From Leptospira ellisii (GTDB lineage Bacteria > Spirochaetota > Leptospiria > Leptospirales > Leptospiraceae): a stretch of 22,251 bases of DNA. The first letter of the stretch is position 1, and each line of letters begins with the position of its first letter. The notes beneath the pieces were generated by a model, which saw nothing but the letters and a program-made list of their open reading frames with translations, was not told where the DNA came from and did no database searches. The stretch covers positions 10,001-32,251 of the forward strand of contig NZ_NPEF01000012.1 of the NCBI RefSeq assembly GCF_002811955.1. Reading direction: 5' to 3'. This document shows, piece after piece, positions 1 to 8,762 of this stretch. The position numbers and the translations under genes are program-made.

Positions 1-1126
<1,126 letters not shown>

Positions 1127-1414
1127 AACGCAGCGCGGATCCGCGTCTTGCGAAAGTCCGGAGAAGGCCGCTTATGTCCGTGTGCGATTCGCCGTCGTCG
1201 TAGTTTATGATCAAATATTAATTTGATCGGCTTGCGATCTGGTTTTGAAATTTTTTTATCTTTCAAAAACTTTGCGTTATCTAAGAGGAATCTCTGAATT
1301 TTTCATTTTTTCAAGATTGCTTGTAAAACTCGTACGTATAAAGACCGCATCCCATTCCAGCGCGCTAAAAAAATTCTGGTTGCAGTCCGTCCAAAAAAAC
1401 GGATCCTTTGGTCC
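1127..1414. other. Intergenic region between ktrB and eutB
   Basis: These 288 bp have no convincing gene. The short reading frame that begins near 1245 is in a different frame from eutB and reads like noise. The first part is GC-rich and includes the 12-bp self-complementary CGCGGATCCGCG at 1134-1145. The second part turns AT-rich after about 1240. A perfect 8+8 inverted repeat sits at 1209-1228 (listed separately). I looked for a cobalamin riboswitch B12 box (GCCACTG-like) and saw none, although the downstream enzyme needs adenosylcobalamin. Confidence 0.6.
1209..1228. promoter_or_regulatory. Perfect inverted repeat GATCAAAT-ATTA-ATTTGATC upstream of eutBC
   Basis: Eight bases are repeated in perfect inverted order around a 4-base centre, about 190 bp before the eutB start and 80 bp after the ktrB stop. 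No T-run follows, so it is not a typical Rho-independent terminator. The shape suits a dimeric repressor or activator site, or a ktrB mRNA 3' hairpin. The sequence does not decide between these. Confidence 0.35.
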
Positions 1415-2803
1415 GTGGAATATTCGATCCGAATTCAAAACCGGCATTATCAGTTCGCGGATCTTAAGGATCTTTTGGCGAAGGCCAGTCCTTTGCGCTC
1501 CGGAGACGTTTTGGCGGGAATCGCCGCGCTGAGTTACGAGGAAAGAGTAGCCGCACAGACGGTGCTTGCGGATCTTCCTTTGACCGTTTTTTTGGAAAAG
1601 CCGTTGATCCCTTACGAAGAAGACGAAGTCACCCGTTTGATTTTGGATCGTCACGATCGGGATGCGTTCTCTTCCATCTCCTCCTTAAGCGTCGGAGAGT
1701 TTCGGGAATTTTTGTTAAACGAAACTACGAATTCGGAAACGCTCGCGCGAACCGCTTCCGGTATCACTCCGGAAATGGCGGCCGCGGTCTCCAAACTCTG
1801 TTCCATTCAGGATCTGATCGCGGTTTCCAAAAAATGCACCGTGATCACCAAGTTTCGGAATACGATCGGTCTTCCCGGGAGATTGTCGGCGCGTCTTCAA
1901 CCCAACCATCCCACCGACGATCTCAAAGGGATTTCCGCGGGAATTTTGGACGGGCTTCTTCTCGGAAGCGGGGACGCCGTGATCGGAATCAATCCCGCGA
2001 CGGACAATCTTCCTTCGGTACATTCGCTTTTGAATCTTTTGGACACGCTCATTCGGAAATACGAAATCCCCACACAAAGCTGCGTTTTGAGTCACGTGAC
2101 CACGACGATGGAACTCATGGATAGAGGCGCTCCGGTGGATCTGGTGTTTCAATCCATAGGCGGAAGTCAGAAACTCAACGAAAGTTTCGGAATCGACCTG
2201 AAATTGTTAAGCGAAGCGAGACAAGCCGCGCTTTCCCTAAAACGCGGCACGTTAGGCGACAACGTTATGTATTTCGAAACGGGCCAAGGCGCCGGTCTTT
2301 CGGCCGACGCACACTGGAACGTGGATCAGCAGACTCTCGAAGCTAGGGCTTACGCGGTCGCGCGGGAATTTTCCCCGCTGCTCGTCAATACGGTCGTCGG
2401 TTTTATCGGACCGGAATATCTCTACAACGGAAAACAGATTCTCCGGGCGGGATTGGAGGATCACTTCTGCGGAAAACTCCTCGGTCTTCCCATGGGAGTG
2501 GACGTGTGTTACACCAATCACGCGGAAGCGGACGGGGACGACATGGACACGTTACTCACTCTTCTCGGCGTCGCGGGCTGTAGCTATATCATGGGAATTC
2601 CCGGCGCGGACGACGTTATGCTTTCTTATCAGAGCACTTCCTTTCACGACGCGTTGTATCTCCGCCAAGTGCTCGGTTTGCGGCCGGCCCCCGAGTTCGA
2701 GGAATGGCTTTTGCGAACGGGAATTCTTGATTCCCGTTTGATTCCGTTGGATCAGAAAAATCGCACGGCTCTTCTGCCGGACTTGGAAACGTTGGCGGGT
2801 TGA
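1415..2803 (+). CDS. eutB: Ethanolamine ammonia-lyase large (catalytic) subunit
   Basis: EutB binds ethanolamine and, with EutC and adenosylcobalamin, converts it to acetaldehyde and ammonia. At 462 residues the protein matches the usual length and follows E. coli EutB, as I remember it, almost without gaps. The catalytic signatures are present: RLQP with Arg160 in the same numbering as E. coli, GINPATDN, ETGQGAGLS (Glu288, corresponding to the catalytic Glu287), VGFIGPEYLYNGKQI and CYTNHAEAD. The start is GTG at 1415; its N-terminus (MEYSIRIQNRHYQF) aligns residue for residue with the E. coli start (MKLKTTLFGNVYQF), so I prefer it although no strong ribosome-binding site is visible. eutC begins one base after the TGA stop, so the two are co-transcribed and probably translationally coupled. 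No reactivase (eutA), aldehyde dehydrogenase (eutE), transporter (eutH) or microcompartment shell gene is adjacent. Confidence 0.96.
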   Translation: MEYSIRIQNRHYQFADLKDLLAKASPLRSGDVLAGIAALSYEERVAAQTVLADLPLTVFLEKPLIPYEEDEVTRLILDRHDRDAFSSISSLSVGEFREFLLNETTNSETLARTASGITPEMAAAVSKLCSIQDLIAVSKKCTVITKFRNTIGLPGRLSARLQPNHPTDDLKGISAGILDGLLLGSGDAVIGINPATDNLPSVHSLLNLLDTLIRKYEIPTQSCVLSHVTTTMELMDRGAPVDLVFQSIGGSQKLNESFGIDLKLLSEARQAALSLKRGTLGDNVMYFETGQGAGLSADAHWNVDQQTLEARAYAVAREFSPLLVNTVVGFIGPEYLYNGKQILRAGLEDHFCGKLLGLPMGVDVCYTNHAEADGDDMDTLLTLLGVAGCSYIMGIPGADDVMLSYQSTSFHDALYLRQVLGLRPAPEFEEWLLRTGILDSRLIPLDQKNRTALLPDLETLAG

Positions 2804-2804
2804 T

Positions 2805-3587
2805 ATGGATTGGGAAGAGTGGAAACGATGGACCACGGCTCGGATCGGACTCGGACGTTCCGGGGTTTCGATTCCCACCCGGGAGGTTTTGCGGTTTCGT
2901 TTGGATCACGCGCGCGCTCGGGACGCGGTTTGGGCATCGGCCGACTTTCGGGAGGTATTCGATTTTTTGTCGGATCGGAATCTGAGTTTCGTGGAAATCC
3001 GATCCAAGGTCTCCTCCCGGGAGGAATATCTGTCTCGTCCGGATCTCGGGAAAAAAATTTCCGCACAAGGTTATCAAACACTCGAAAAATTTAAGGAATC
3101 CGATCCCAAGTTTTCGGAGGAGTTCGATCTGAGTTTGATCGTCACCGACGGACTTTCCGCGAGTGCGATCCGCGATTCCCTGGTTCCTTTTTTGGAATCC
3201 TTTTTGAAGTCCGTCCAAAGTTTACGGATCAAAATCGCTCCGATTACCGTGGTGAAAAACGGAAGGGTCGCGATCGGAGACGAAGTGGGCGCTTTTTGGA
3301 ACGCAAAAACCTCGATCGTTCTCATCGGAGAACGCCCGGGTTTGTCCACGGAAAACAGTCTGGGTTTGTATCTGACGTATCGGCCTTCTCCCGGACTTAC
3401 GGACGAACGAAGGAATTGTATCTCCAATATTCGCACGGGCGGAATGTCGTTCGCGGACGCTTCCCGCAAGGCTTCCTATCTTTTGGGTCTTTCCCTGCAA
3501 AAACAACTTTCCGGAGTATATCTTAAGGACGAAGAGACTTCTTCGCTTTCGGAAGGTTCCAAATTCGATCTTATAAAAGAAGATTAA
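2805..3587 (+). CDS. eutC: Ethanolamine ammonia-lyase small subunit
   Basis: EutC is the small subunit that completes the adenosylcobalamin-binding site of ethanolamine ammonia-lyase. Recognisable family segments are RIGLGRSG near the N-terminus (about residues 14-21), TREVLRFRLDHARARDAVW (26-44), LSLIVTDGLSASA (about 107-119), the RVAIGDEVG stretch in mid-protein, IGERPGLS followed by LGLYLTYRP, and NCISNIRTGGM near the end. At 260 residues it is shorter than the roughly 295-residue enterobacterial form because it lacks most of the N-terminal extension; short EutCs of this size are common. The ATG lies one base beyond the eutB stop, a typical eutBC arrangement. A 98-bp gap follows before the next gene, with a possible hairpin (GATTCCG at 3604 / CGGAATC at 3630). 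Confidence 0.95.
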   Translation: MDWEEWKRWTTARIGLGRSGVSIPTREVLRFRLDHARARDAVWASADFREVFDFLSDRNLSFVEIRSKVSSREEYLSRPDLGKKISAQGYQTLEKFKESDPKFSEEFDLSLIVTDGLSASAIRDSLVPFLESFLKSVQSLRIKIAPITVVKNGRVAIGDEVGAFWNAKTSIVLIGERPGLSTENSLGLYLTYRPSPGLTDERRNCISNIRTGGMSFADASRKASYLLGLSLQKQLSGVYLKDEETSSLSEGSKFDLIKED

Positions 3588-3685
3588 AAACGGTCTTCGT
3601 TCCGATTCCGGGTCCTGTTCCGTATTCGGCGGAATCCTTGGATTTTCCTTGATGATTTGAGGCTCGGCATGGATTGTAACCGAGT

Positions 3686-4585
3686 ATGCTTCTCCAGTAT
3701 TTGAAATTACTCCGACTTCATCAGTGGATCAAAAACGTGATCATTTTTGCGGGAATTATCTTCGCGAAAAAATTGACCGACGTCGAATCCGTACAAAGGG
3801 TCGTGGCCGCGTTTTTTCTTTTTTCCCTCGTGGCGAGTTGTCAATACGTGGTGAACGATTATCTGGATCGTAAAGAGGACGCGCTTCATCCCGAAAAAAA
3901 ACACAGGCCGCTTGCGTCCGGAAAACTGGATCCTTCTTTCGCGTTATTCATCACCGCGATCATTCTTCCCTTGTCCCTGATCTTATCGTATCTGTTGTAT
4001 CCTTCCTTTTTCGGATTGGTCGCGTTTTATCTGGTCTTCAACGTTTTGTACAGCAAGTTCCTCAAACATATGGTGATTTTGGACGTGATGAGCATCAGCA
4101 TCGGATTCGTCATACGAGCCATCGCGGGCGCCGTCGTCATCCACGTGACGTTTTCCTCCTGGATGTTATTGTGCACGTTTATGCTCGCCTTGTTTTGGGG
4201 ATTCTCCAAACGAAGAGGGGAACTTATCATTCTCGAAGGGAATGCGAAAGGTCATCGGAAGATCCTGGACGAATATTCGACGAGTTTCCTGGATATGATG
4301 CTCGGGATCGTAGCGACGATGACCCTGATGAGTTACGTCCTTTACGTAACGAGTTCGACCACCATCGCCAACCTCGGGACGGATCGTATGATCTATACGA
4401 TTCCGGTCGTGGTTTATGCGATTTTCCGATCCCTGTATATCATCTACATCAAGAATATGGGACACAATCCGACGAAGGCCATCCTTTCCGACGCGTACGT
4501 ATTGGTTTCCGGAGTCATCTGGGTGATTTTGGTGATCGTGATCATGTATTCCGATTTCGGAAAGGGAATCCGATTCGACCTTTGA
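3686..4585 (+). CDS. UbiA-family prenyltransferase, decaprenyl-phosphate phosphoribosyltransferase type
   Basis: This is a 299-residue polytopic membrane protein of the UbiA superfamily. The first Asp-rich motif reads N57-D58-x2-D61-x3-D65-x2-H68-P69-x-K-x2-R74-P75. The HP-x-K-x2-RP extension is characteristic of the branch that includes mycobacterial Rv3806c, which transfers 5-phosphoribose from PRPP to polyprenyl phosphate, not of quinone or haem prenyltransferases. The second conserved stretch, LYSKFLKHMVILDV followed by GFVIRAIAGA, also fits that branch. The likely product is polyprenyl-phosphoryl-ribose 5-phosphate, a donor precursor for ribose- or arabinose-containing surface sugars. 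That substrate is inferred from motif similarity only. The usual partners, a HAD phosphatase and a DprE1/E2 epimerase, are not in the window. The next gene, 84 bp on, encodes a thioredoxin-like protein that may share the transcript. Confidence 0.82.
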   Translation: MLLQYLKLLRLHQWIKNVIIFAGIIFAKKLTDVESVQRVVAAFFLFSLVASCQYVVNDYLDRKEDALHPEKKHRPLASGKLDPSFALFITAIILPLSLILSYLLYPSFFGLVAFYLVFNVLYSKFLKHMVILDVMSISIGFVIRAIAGAVVIHVTFSSWMLLCTFMLALFWGFSKRRGELIILEGNAKGHRKILDEYSTSFLDMMLGIVATMTLMSYVLYVTSSTTIANLGTDRMIYTIPVVVYAIFRSLYIIYIKNMGHNPTKAILSDAYVLVSGVIWVILVIVIMYSDFGKGIRFDL

Positions 4586-4669
4586 TCCGTTTCGTGAGCG
4601 TCCGACGAGACGGCGCGGTTCGGGTGTCGTTTCGCGTAACGTTTTCAACACTTCTCCGAAGTAAAGTAT

Positions 4670-5176
4670 ATGCAAGAGATCTTTAAAAAGACGGGAAGCG
4701 TCCTAGTTTGGATTCTGCTTTTTTTGGGAATTACGATTTCGCTTTCGATCTTTAAGGCTTCTGATCTGGAGCCGGGCTTATCCTTGGAAACGCTGACTCC
4801 GTATCAGGGAAAACGATTCGATTCCGAAAACAAGGTTTCGATCGTGTATTTTTGGGCGACTTGGTGCGGGGTTTGTTCCACCAATCTTCCCTTGGTGAAG
4901 TGGTATGCGGATTCGCTTTCGAACAGTCCTCGTTTCCGTTTCGTTTCCGTCGAAGAAGGGGAAAATCCCGAAGAATTAAAACGATACGTTCAGGAGCGGA
5001 ATTTGGATTTCGACGTTTTGGTCGCCGATGTCCCTTTGCTTCGGGAATGGAAAGTGGGGGGATATCCTTCCTTTTTCGTTCTCGACCGCAAGGGAAAAAT
5101 CCGCTTTGCCGATTCTGGAATGATGAATCCGATCAGTTTCTTTTTCAGAATCTGGATCACCGCGTTCTTCTTTTGA
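4670..5176 (+). CDS. Membrane-anchored TlpA/ScsD-like thioredoxin-fold protein
   Basis: The 168-residue protein has an N-terminal membrane segment (about residues 9-28: [15 protein letters not shown]) that acts as an uncleaved anchor, followed by a periplasmic thioredoxin fold. The redox motif is W-C66-G-V-C69 within [11 protein letters not shown], and the cis-proline segment is [17 protein letters not shown]. Such proteins reduce or oxidise disulfides in the cell envelope, for example in cytochrome c maturation or repair of exported proteins. No cytochrome biogenesis gene is adjacent, so the partner is unknown. The hydrophobic C-terminal tail ([13 protein letters not shown]) resembles the aromatic tail of ScsD-type proteins. 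The nearest downstream gene is a Cys-rich lipoprotein whose disulfides could be a client; this is speculation. The ATG has only a weak ribosome-binding site. Confidence 0.85.
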   Translation: MQEIFKKTGSVLVWILLFLGITISLSIFKASDLEPGLSLETLTPYQGKRFDSENKVSIVYFWATWCGVCSTNLPLVKWYADSLSNSPRFRFVSVEEGENPEELKRYVQERNLDFDVLVADVPLLREWKVGGYPSFFVLDRKGKIRFADSGMMNPISFFFRIWITAFFF

Positions 5177-5192
5177 GGTGCCGATAGCATTC

Positions 5193-5226
5193 CGGATTTA
5201 AGGAAATAAATTCCGAAATTTTTCCT
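5193..5226 (+). terminator. Probable Rho-independent terminator after the thioredoxin gene
   Basis: CGGATTTA at 5193-5200 pairs with TAAATTCCG at 5207-5215 (8 bp with one bulged T) around the loop AGGAAA, followed by a T-rich stretch. The stem is AT-rich, so termination may be partial. It separates the UbiA-thioredoxin pair from the lipoprotein gene. Confidence 0.5.
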
Positions 5227-5309
5227 TCGCCGTTTCCGATCTTGATTGTAAAAGGGGATTTTTCCCATCTATTAGTTTTGAGGAATCCATCCCGAGCGGA
5301 AAATTGTTT

Positions 5310-6710
5310 ATGAGAATGCGACCGTTCCTTTTCCAAGTTTGTATTTCGTTTTTATTCTTATACGTTTTCACGACCGCGACGGGTTGTAAAAATAAATCCT
5401 TAGATAACGCGTGTAATCCGGAATCCAAATCCTATTGGGAATCCGTCTTCGTCAGCATCGGCTCCGGGAATACGATTCCGTATTGCGGAGGGAATCCGGA
5501 CGCTCCCCGGAATTTGACCTATCCGACTCCGACCTCCGTCGCCAACGGATTTCCGTTTTCGATTACGCCGTCCGTCATCGGAAGCGGACTAACGTATTCC
5601 ATTTTTCCTCCGCTTCCGGCCGGAGCCGCGATCGACGCGAGGACGGGCGTCATCTCCGGTTCGTATATCGGTTTCGCGGGATCGGATACGACGTATACGG
5701 TGAACGCCGTAAATGCGGCCGGTTTCGTCTTAGGCTCGGTGGAATTGATTTTTTTCGGACCTTCGCCGTTGAAGACGGGGCAAACGACTTGTTTCGACGG
5801 GGCGGGAAATCCGATCGCCTGTGGGGGGACCGGGCAAGACGGGGATTTACAAAACGGATCGGTTCGAAGTTTTACGGGACCGATTTTGGTAAACGGAACC
5901 GATTATTCTACGACGGACAATATCACCGGATTGGTTTGGAAGAGCTGTGCGGAAGGTCAAGCCGGAGCGACCTGCGCCGGCGCCACGAACTCCACCGATT
6001 GGGCGACCGGAAACGCGGCTTGTGCGAATTTGAATACGATCTCGTACGCCAATCGAATCGATTGGAGATTACCCACGGTGCAGGAACTGGGTTCGATTCT
6101 TTTGTACGACGGAACGACTCCGTCCACTTTTGCCGCCTTTTTTCCGAATACGGATGGAGTGGGTCATTGGACTTCCACTCCGGTTGCGGGAGCTCCCGGG
6201 GATTACTGGTATGATTCGTTTACGGAAGGAGTGAATGGAAAGTCCGGCCCGATCGGTCCCAATCCGTCCCGTTGTGTGGCGGGTTCCGCTCTTCCGACGC
6301 AGTTGTTCCGAGACAACGGAGATTCCACAGTCAGCGACGTGAACACCGGTTTGGTTTGGGTCCAATGTCCCGCAGGTCTGAGCGGAGCGGGTTGCGGAAC
6401 CGGCGGAGCGACGGTAACGGATTGGCAGAACGCTTTGTTGGCCTGTAATTCCTTGAATCTATCCGGAAGGGTATGGCGTTTGCCTTCCATAAATGAACTT
6501 CGTTCCATCGCGGATTTGACAGGAACGTTTCCCGTTTCCGCGATCAATTCCGTCTATTTTCCCAATACGGCGGCTTCGATTTTTTGGACTTCCAGCACGG
6601 GAACCAACCCGGGAAGCGCGTGGATCGTGGATTTCGGAGCGGGGAATCTCGTCGTGGATCAGGGAAAAGGCGGCGCGGGTTCGATCCGTTGTGTGGCGAC
6701 CGGTCCGTAA
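5310..6710 (+). CDS. Putative lipoprotein with an Ig-like (He_PIG) domain and two DUF1566 (Lcl_C) domains
   Basis: Start ATG 5310 is chosen over the in-frame TTG at 5304 because GAGCGGA at 5294-5300 lies 9 bases before the ATG. The protein has about 466 residues. The signal peptide is MRMRPFLFQVCISFLFLYVFTTATG with lipidated Cys26; TATGC is a relaxed lipobox of the type accepted in spirochaetes. Residues about 70-150 (PFSITPSVIGSGLTYSIFPPLPAGAAID then TGVISGSY) form a putative bacterial Ig-like domain. Two DUF1566/Lcl_C repeats follow. The first has LVWKSC, DWRLPTVQELGSIL, HWTSTPV and SRCVAG; the second has LVWVQC, VWRLPSINELRSI, FWTSS and SIRCVATG. Each repeat carries several Cys residues likely to form disulfides. 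The expected site is the outer membrane or periplasm; in other bacteria Lcl_C domains occur in surface adhesins. Its precise role is unknown. Confidence 0.88.
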   Translation: MRMRPFLFQVCISFLFLYVFTTATGCKNKSLDNACNPESKSYWESVFVSIGSGNTIPYCGGNPDAPRNLTYPTPTSVANGFPFSITPSVIGSGLTYSIFPPLPAGAAIDARTGVISGSYIGFAGSDTTYTVNAVNAAGFVLGSVELIFFGPSPLKTGQTTCFDGAGNPIACGGTGQDGDLQNGSVRSFTGPILVNGTDYSTTDNITGLVWKSCAEGQAGATCAGATNSTDWATGNAACANLNTISYANRIDWRLPTVQELGSILLYDGTTPSTFAAFFPNTDGVGHWTSTPVAGAPGDYWYDSFTEGVNGKSGPIGPNPSRCVAGSALPTQLFRDNGDSTVSDVNTGLVWVQCPAGLSGAGCGTGGATVTDWQNALLACNSLNLSGRVWRLPSINELRSIADLTGTFPVSAINSVYFPNTAASIFWTSSTGTNPGSAWIVDFGAGNLVVDQGKGGAGSIRCVATGP

Positions 6711-6727
6711 GTTCGAATTTATCGAAC
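6711..6727 (+). terminator. Possible hairpin GTTCGA-ATTTA-TCGAAC directly after the lipoprotein gene
   Basis: A perfect 6-bp stem with a 5-base loop starts immediately after the TAA stop and is followed by the modest T-rich sequence CTCTATTTTAG. It may end or stabilise the lipoprotein mRNA. The T-run is weak, so this is tentative. Confidence 0.35.
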
Positions 6728-6769
6728 CTCTATTTTAGAATGGAATCGTAACGAACCGATATTGAATTT

Positions 6770-7552
6770 ATGGAGCCGTTCAAACCGAAACCGCTGTTAA
6801 ACAAATCCGAGCTCCGTCAGATTAAAAAATCCAGGACCCGCGTCGAAGGTCAGAAGGTCATCACCGACGACGTAAAAAAGTTAAAGTCCTTAAACGTGAC
6901 TCCGGATCTACCGAAACGCGAGCTCGTTCAATACTATAAAGAACCGATCTGGATCGAATATTATATTCCCCGCGAATCCCGTTTCGCCTACGAAATCAAA
7001 TATCTTTTCGTAAAATTGGTGGATCCGATTCCGAGACCGGAACCTCGGGATTCGATCTTGCGCGAGGCCGTAGCCAAGGGCGAATTCGTGGATCTGATCG
7101 ACGTGCTTTTTTATCATCCGGAAAAGGAAAATCTGATCCGGAACAGTTATCTCAATACCTTCTCCTTTTTGGAGTCGATCTCCGCCAATTACAAACAATA
7201 TCAGAAGACAAAGGACGCATACGATCTCAGGATTCCGCTTTTTCATACCGAAGCGTTGATGAAGCGGGAGCCGACCGTGGCGACTCTGGAGTTTTTAGGC
7301 CCGTTTACGATCTACAATCTCAATTGGTTGATCCGAAAACTCAACGAAGCCGGAGAGGAATTCTCCCTCGAAGACGAAACGATCTCCATGTTGATCAAAA
7401 GAAGAAACGAATATTGGGAGGAGAATTCGCTTCCGATCGACGAGGATTTTGAATTGTTCGCGGCGTTGTTTTACGAACAGGCCTTTCCGCATCGCGGTTC
7501 GGAGTTCGAGGATTCCGCAATTTTGAGGGAAGCGGAGGAGTTCCGTTTTTAA
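6770..7552 (+). CDS. Hypothetical protein, soluble and highly charged
   Basis: I do not recognise this 260-residue protein. It has no signal peptide or membrane segment and is rich in Lys, Arg, Glu and Asp. The first ~50 residues (many Lys, several Pro, including [21 protein letters not shown]) look disordered. From about residue 60 it looks like a mainly helical folded domain ([50 protein letters not shown], and a C-terminal acidic stretch ending EAEEFRF). Codon use is like that of its neighbours and the frame is intact, so it is a real gene. It follows the lipoprotein by 59 bp. Its TAA stop overlaps the stop of the convergent acyltransferase gene within the four bases TTAA at 7549-7552. It is probably lineage-restricted. 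Confidence 0.78.
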   Translation: MEPFKPKPLLNKSELRQIKKSRTRVEGQKVITDDVKKLKSLNVTPDLPKRELVQYYKEPIWIEYYIPRESRFAYEIKYLFVKLVDPIPRPEPRDSILREAVAKGEFVDLIDVLFYHPEKENLIRNSYLNTFSFLESISANYKQYQKTKDAYDLRIPLFHTEALMKREPTVATLEFLGPFTIYNLNWLIRKLNEAGEEFSLEDETISMLIKRRNEYWEENSLPIDEDFELFAALFYEQAFPHRGSEFEDSAILREAEEFRF

Positions 7553-8733
7553 GCGATCTCCTTTTTTTCATTTCCGAAAAGGCGATCTTTCCGTTTTAGG
7601 AACGGTCTTTCGATCGAAAGATACAAAACCCAAGCGATTAAGAAATTTATGATAAACGCGATGCAGGAAGCGATCGTATAATGCGCTTCGAGGATTCCGC
7701 TTTTGAAAAATTTGTGCGCGATCGAAATCGTCACCGGCATGAGAATAAAATGCCAAAGATAAATCGTATAACTGACTCTTGCGATCGGTCTAAATCCGCG
7801 GAAGGAAAAAAATCCCGTGAAAGGGTTCGGTTTTTTTTGAAGTAGGATCAAGAGAAGAATCCCGAAGGCGATCGAGAGCAGATTGGGTCTTAAGATCAAA
7901 GCGGACAGCGAATCCTTGTGAAACGAATGCGCTAAGAAGTAACAGATTAAGAACGAAGGAATCAGGCAAAGGTATAGGATACGTCCCGAAAAATCCGAAG
8001 TTCTTCCGGAAATGCGTTCGTAAATTTCGTACGTCGCCATTCCCGCAACCAGACAGTCGAATTTGGAAAAGAAAAAAAAGTTCGTCATCGGATCGTTGCG
8101 GAACGCCATATAACTCCTGACGCAAAACGCGGTTAAGATCAGAATTCCGTATGCGGTCATCCTTCCCCGAAATCCGAAACGTTTCAAAAGATACAGACTC
8201 AAAACGGGACAAAAAAGATAGAAGTGCTCCTCTACGGACAAGGACCAATCCACGCTCGTAAACTGGAATTCGAACAGATCGGAAAGATATAAGGCGCTGA
8301 TCCAAGCCTTTCCGACGTCGTTTTGGAGCATTCGGATCCATTCCGGGTCCGCGGACGCCGGGTTCTGCGTAAAACGGTATAAGAGAATATTCTTAATAAT
8401 GAATATTATAAAAAATGCGAAATAATAGGCCGGAAAAATCCTGAAACTCCGTTTGAGGTAAAAATCCCGAAAGCGGATGTCGCCGCTCCTTTCGAATTCC
8501 CGGAACAGATTCCCGTAGATCAAAAATCCGCTTAATACGAAAAAACAATCCACTCCCGATGATAAATTCCCCAGAAAACGGACGAACGTAGGATTCATCT
8601 CCTTGAGCAGAACTCCGCCGAGACCCCAGGTATGAAAAAAGAAAACGGAGAGCAGGGCGAAGGCTCGGACGCCGTTTAGCGCGTCGATTTCGCCTTCCTT
8701 CTTTCGGAAAATAGAAAATAGGGATTCCCGCAT
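7549..8733 (-). CDS. Acyltransferase 3 family membrane protein (AT3-A)
   Basis: AT3 proteins are multi-spanning membrane enzymes that O-acylate sugars of surface polysaccharides, often O-acetylating them. This 394-residue protein has the family's essential R-x10-H motif in the first membrane helix ([18 protein letters not shown]), the [15 protein letters not shown] segment, [14 protein letters not shown], the [16 protein letters not shown] motif with its paired acidic residues, and the C-terminal [14 protein letters not shown]. It ends [13 protein letters not shown], as its paralogues do. The start ATG at 8733 has a good ribosome-binding site (AGGA, 7 bases upstream). It lies 29 bp downstream of the second AT3 gene, so the two are probably one transcription unit. 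The natural substrate cannot be read from sequence; a surface glycan or LPS sugar is the most likely acceptor given the neighbouring glycosyltransferases. Confidence 0.92.
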   Translation of the reverse strand: MRESLFSIFRKKEGEIDALNGVRAFALLSVFFFHTWGLGGVLLKEMNPTFVRFLGNLSSGVDCFFVLSGFLIYGNLFREFERSGDIRFRDFYLKRSFRIFPAYYFAFFIIFIIKNILLYRFTQNPASADPEWIRMLQNDVGKAWISALYLSDLFEFQFTSVDWSLSVEEHFYLFCPVLSLYLLKRFGFRGRMTAYGILILTAFCVRSYMAFRNDPMTNFFFFSKFDCLVAGMATYEIYERISGRTSDFSGRILYLCLIPSFLICYFLAHSFHKDSLSALILRPNLLSIAFGILLLILLQKKPNPFTGFFSFRGFRPIARVSYTIYLWHFILMPVTISIAHKFFKSGILEAHYTIASCIAFIINFLIAWVLYLSIERPFLKRKDRLFGNEKKEIA

Positions 8734-8762
8734 AACACGTCCTATACGAACATAAGCGAAGA

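Noticed and set aside
1127..1414. Possible cobalamin riboswitch before eutB
   Set aside because: No B12-box-like GCCACTG or the expected multi-stem layout could be found by eye.
1245..1532. Plus-strand 95-residue reading frame upstream of and overlapping the eutB start
   Set aside because: It is Phe/Ser/Arg-rich, covers the eutB start in another frame, and has no recognisable domain. The EutB N-terminus aligned to E. coli explains the region.
3604..3636. GATTCCG/CGGAATC hairpin after eutC as a terminator
   Set aside because: The loop is 19 bases and no T-run follows closely, so it is too weak to list as a feature.
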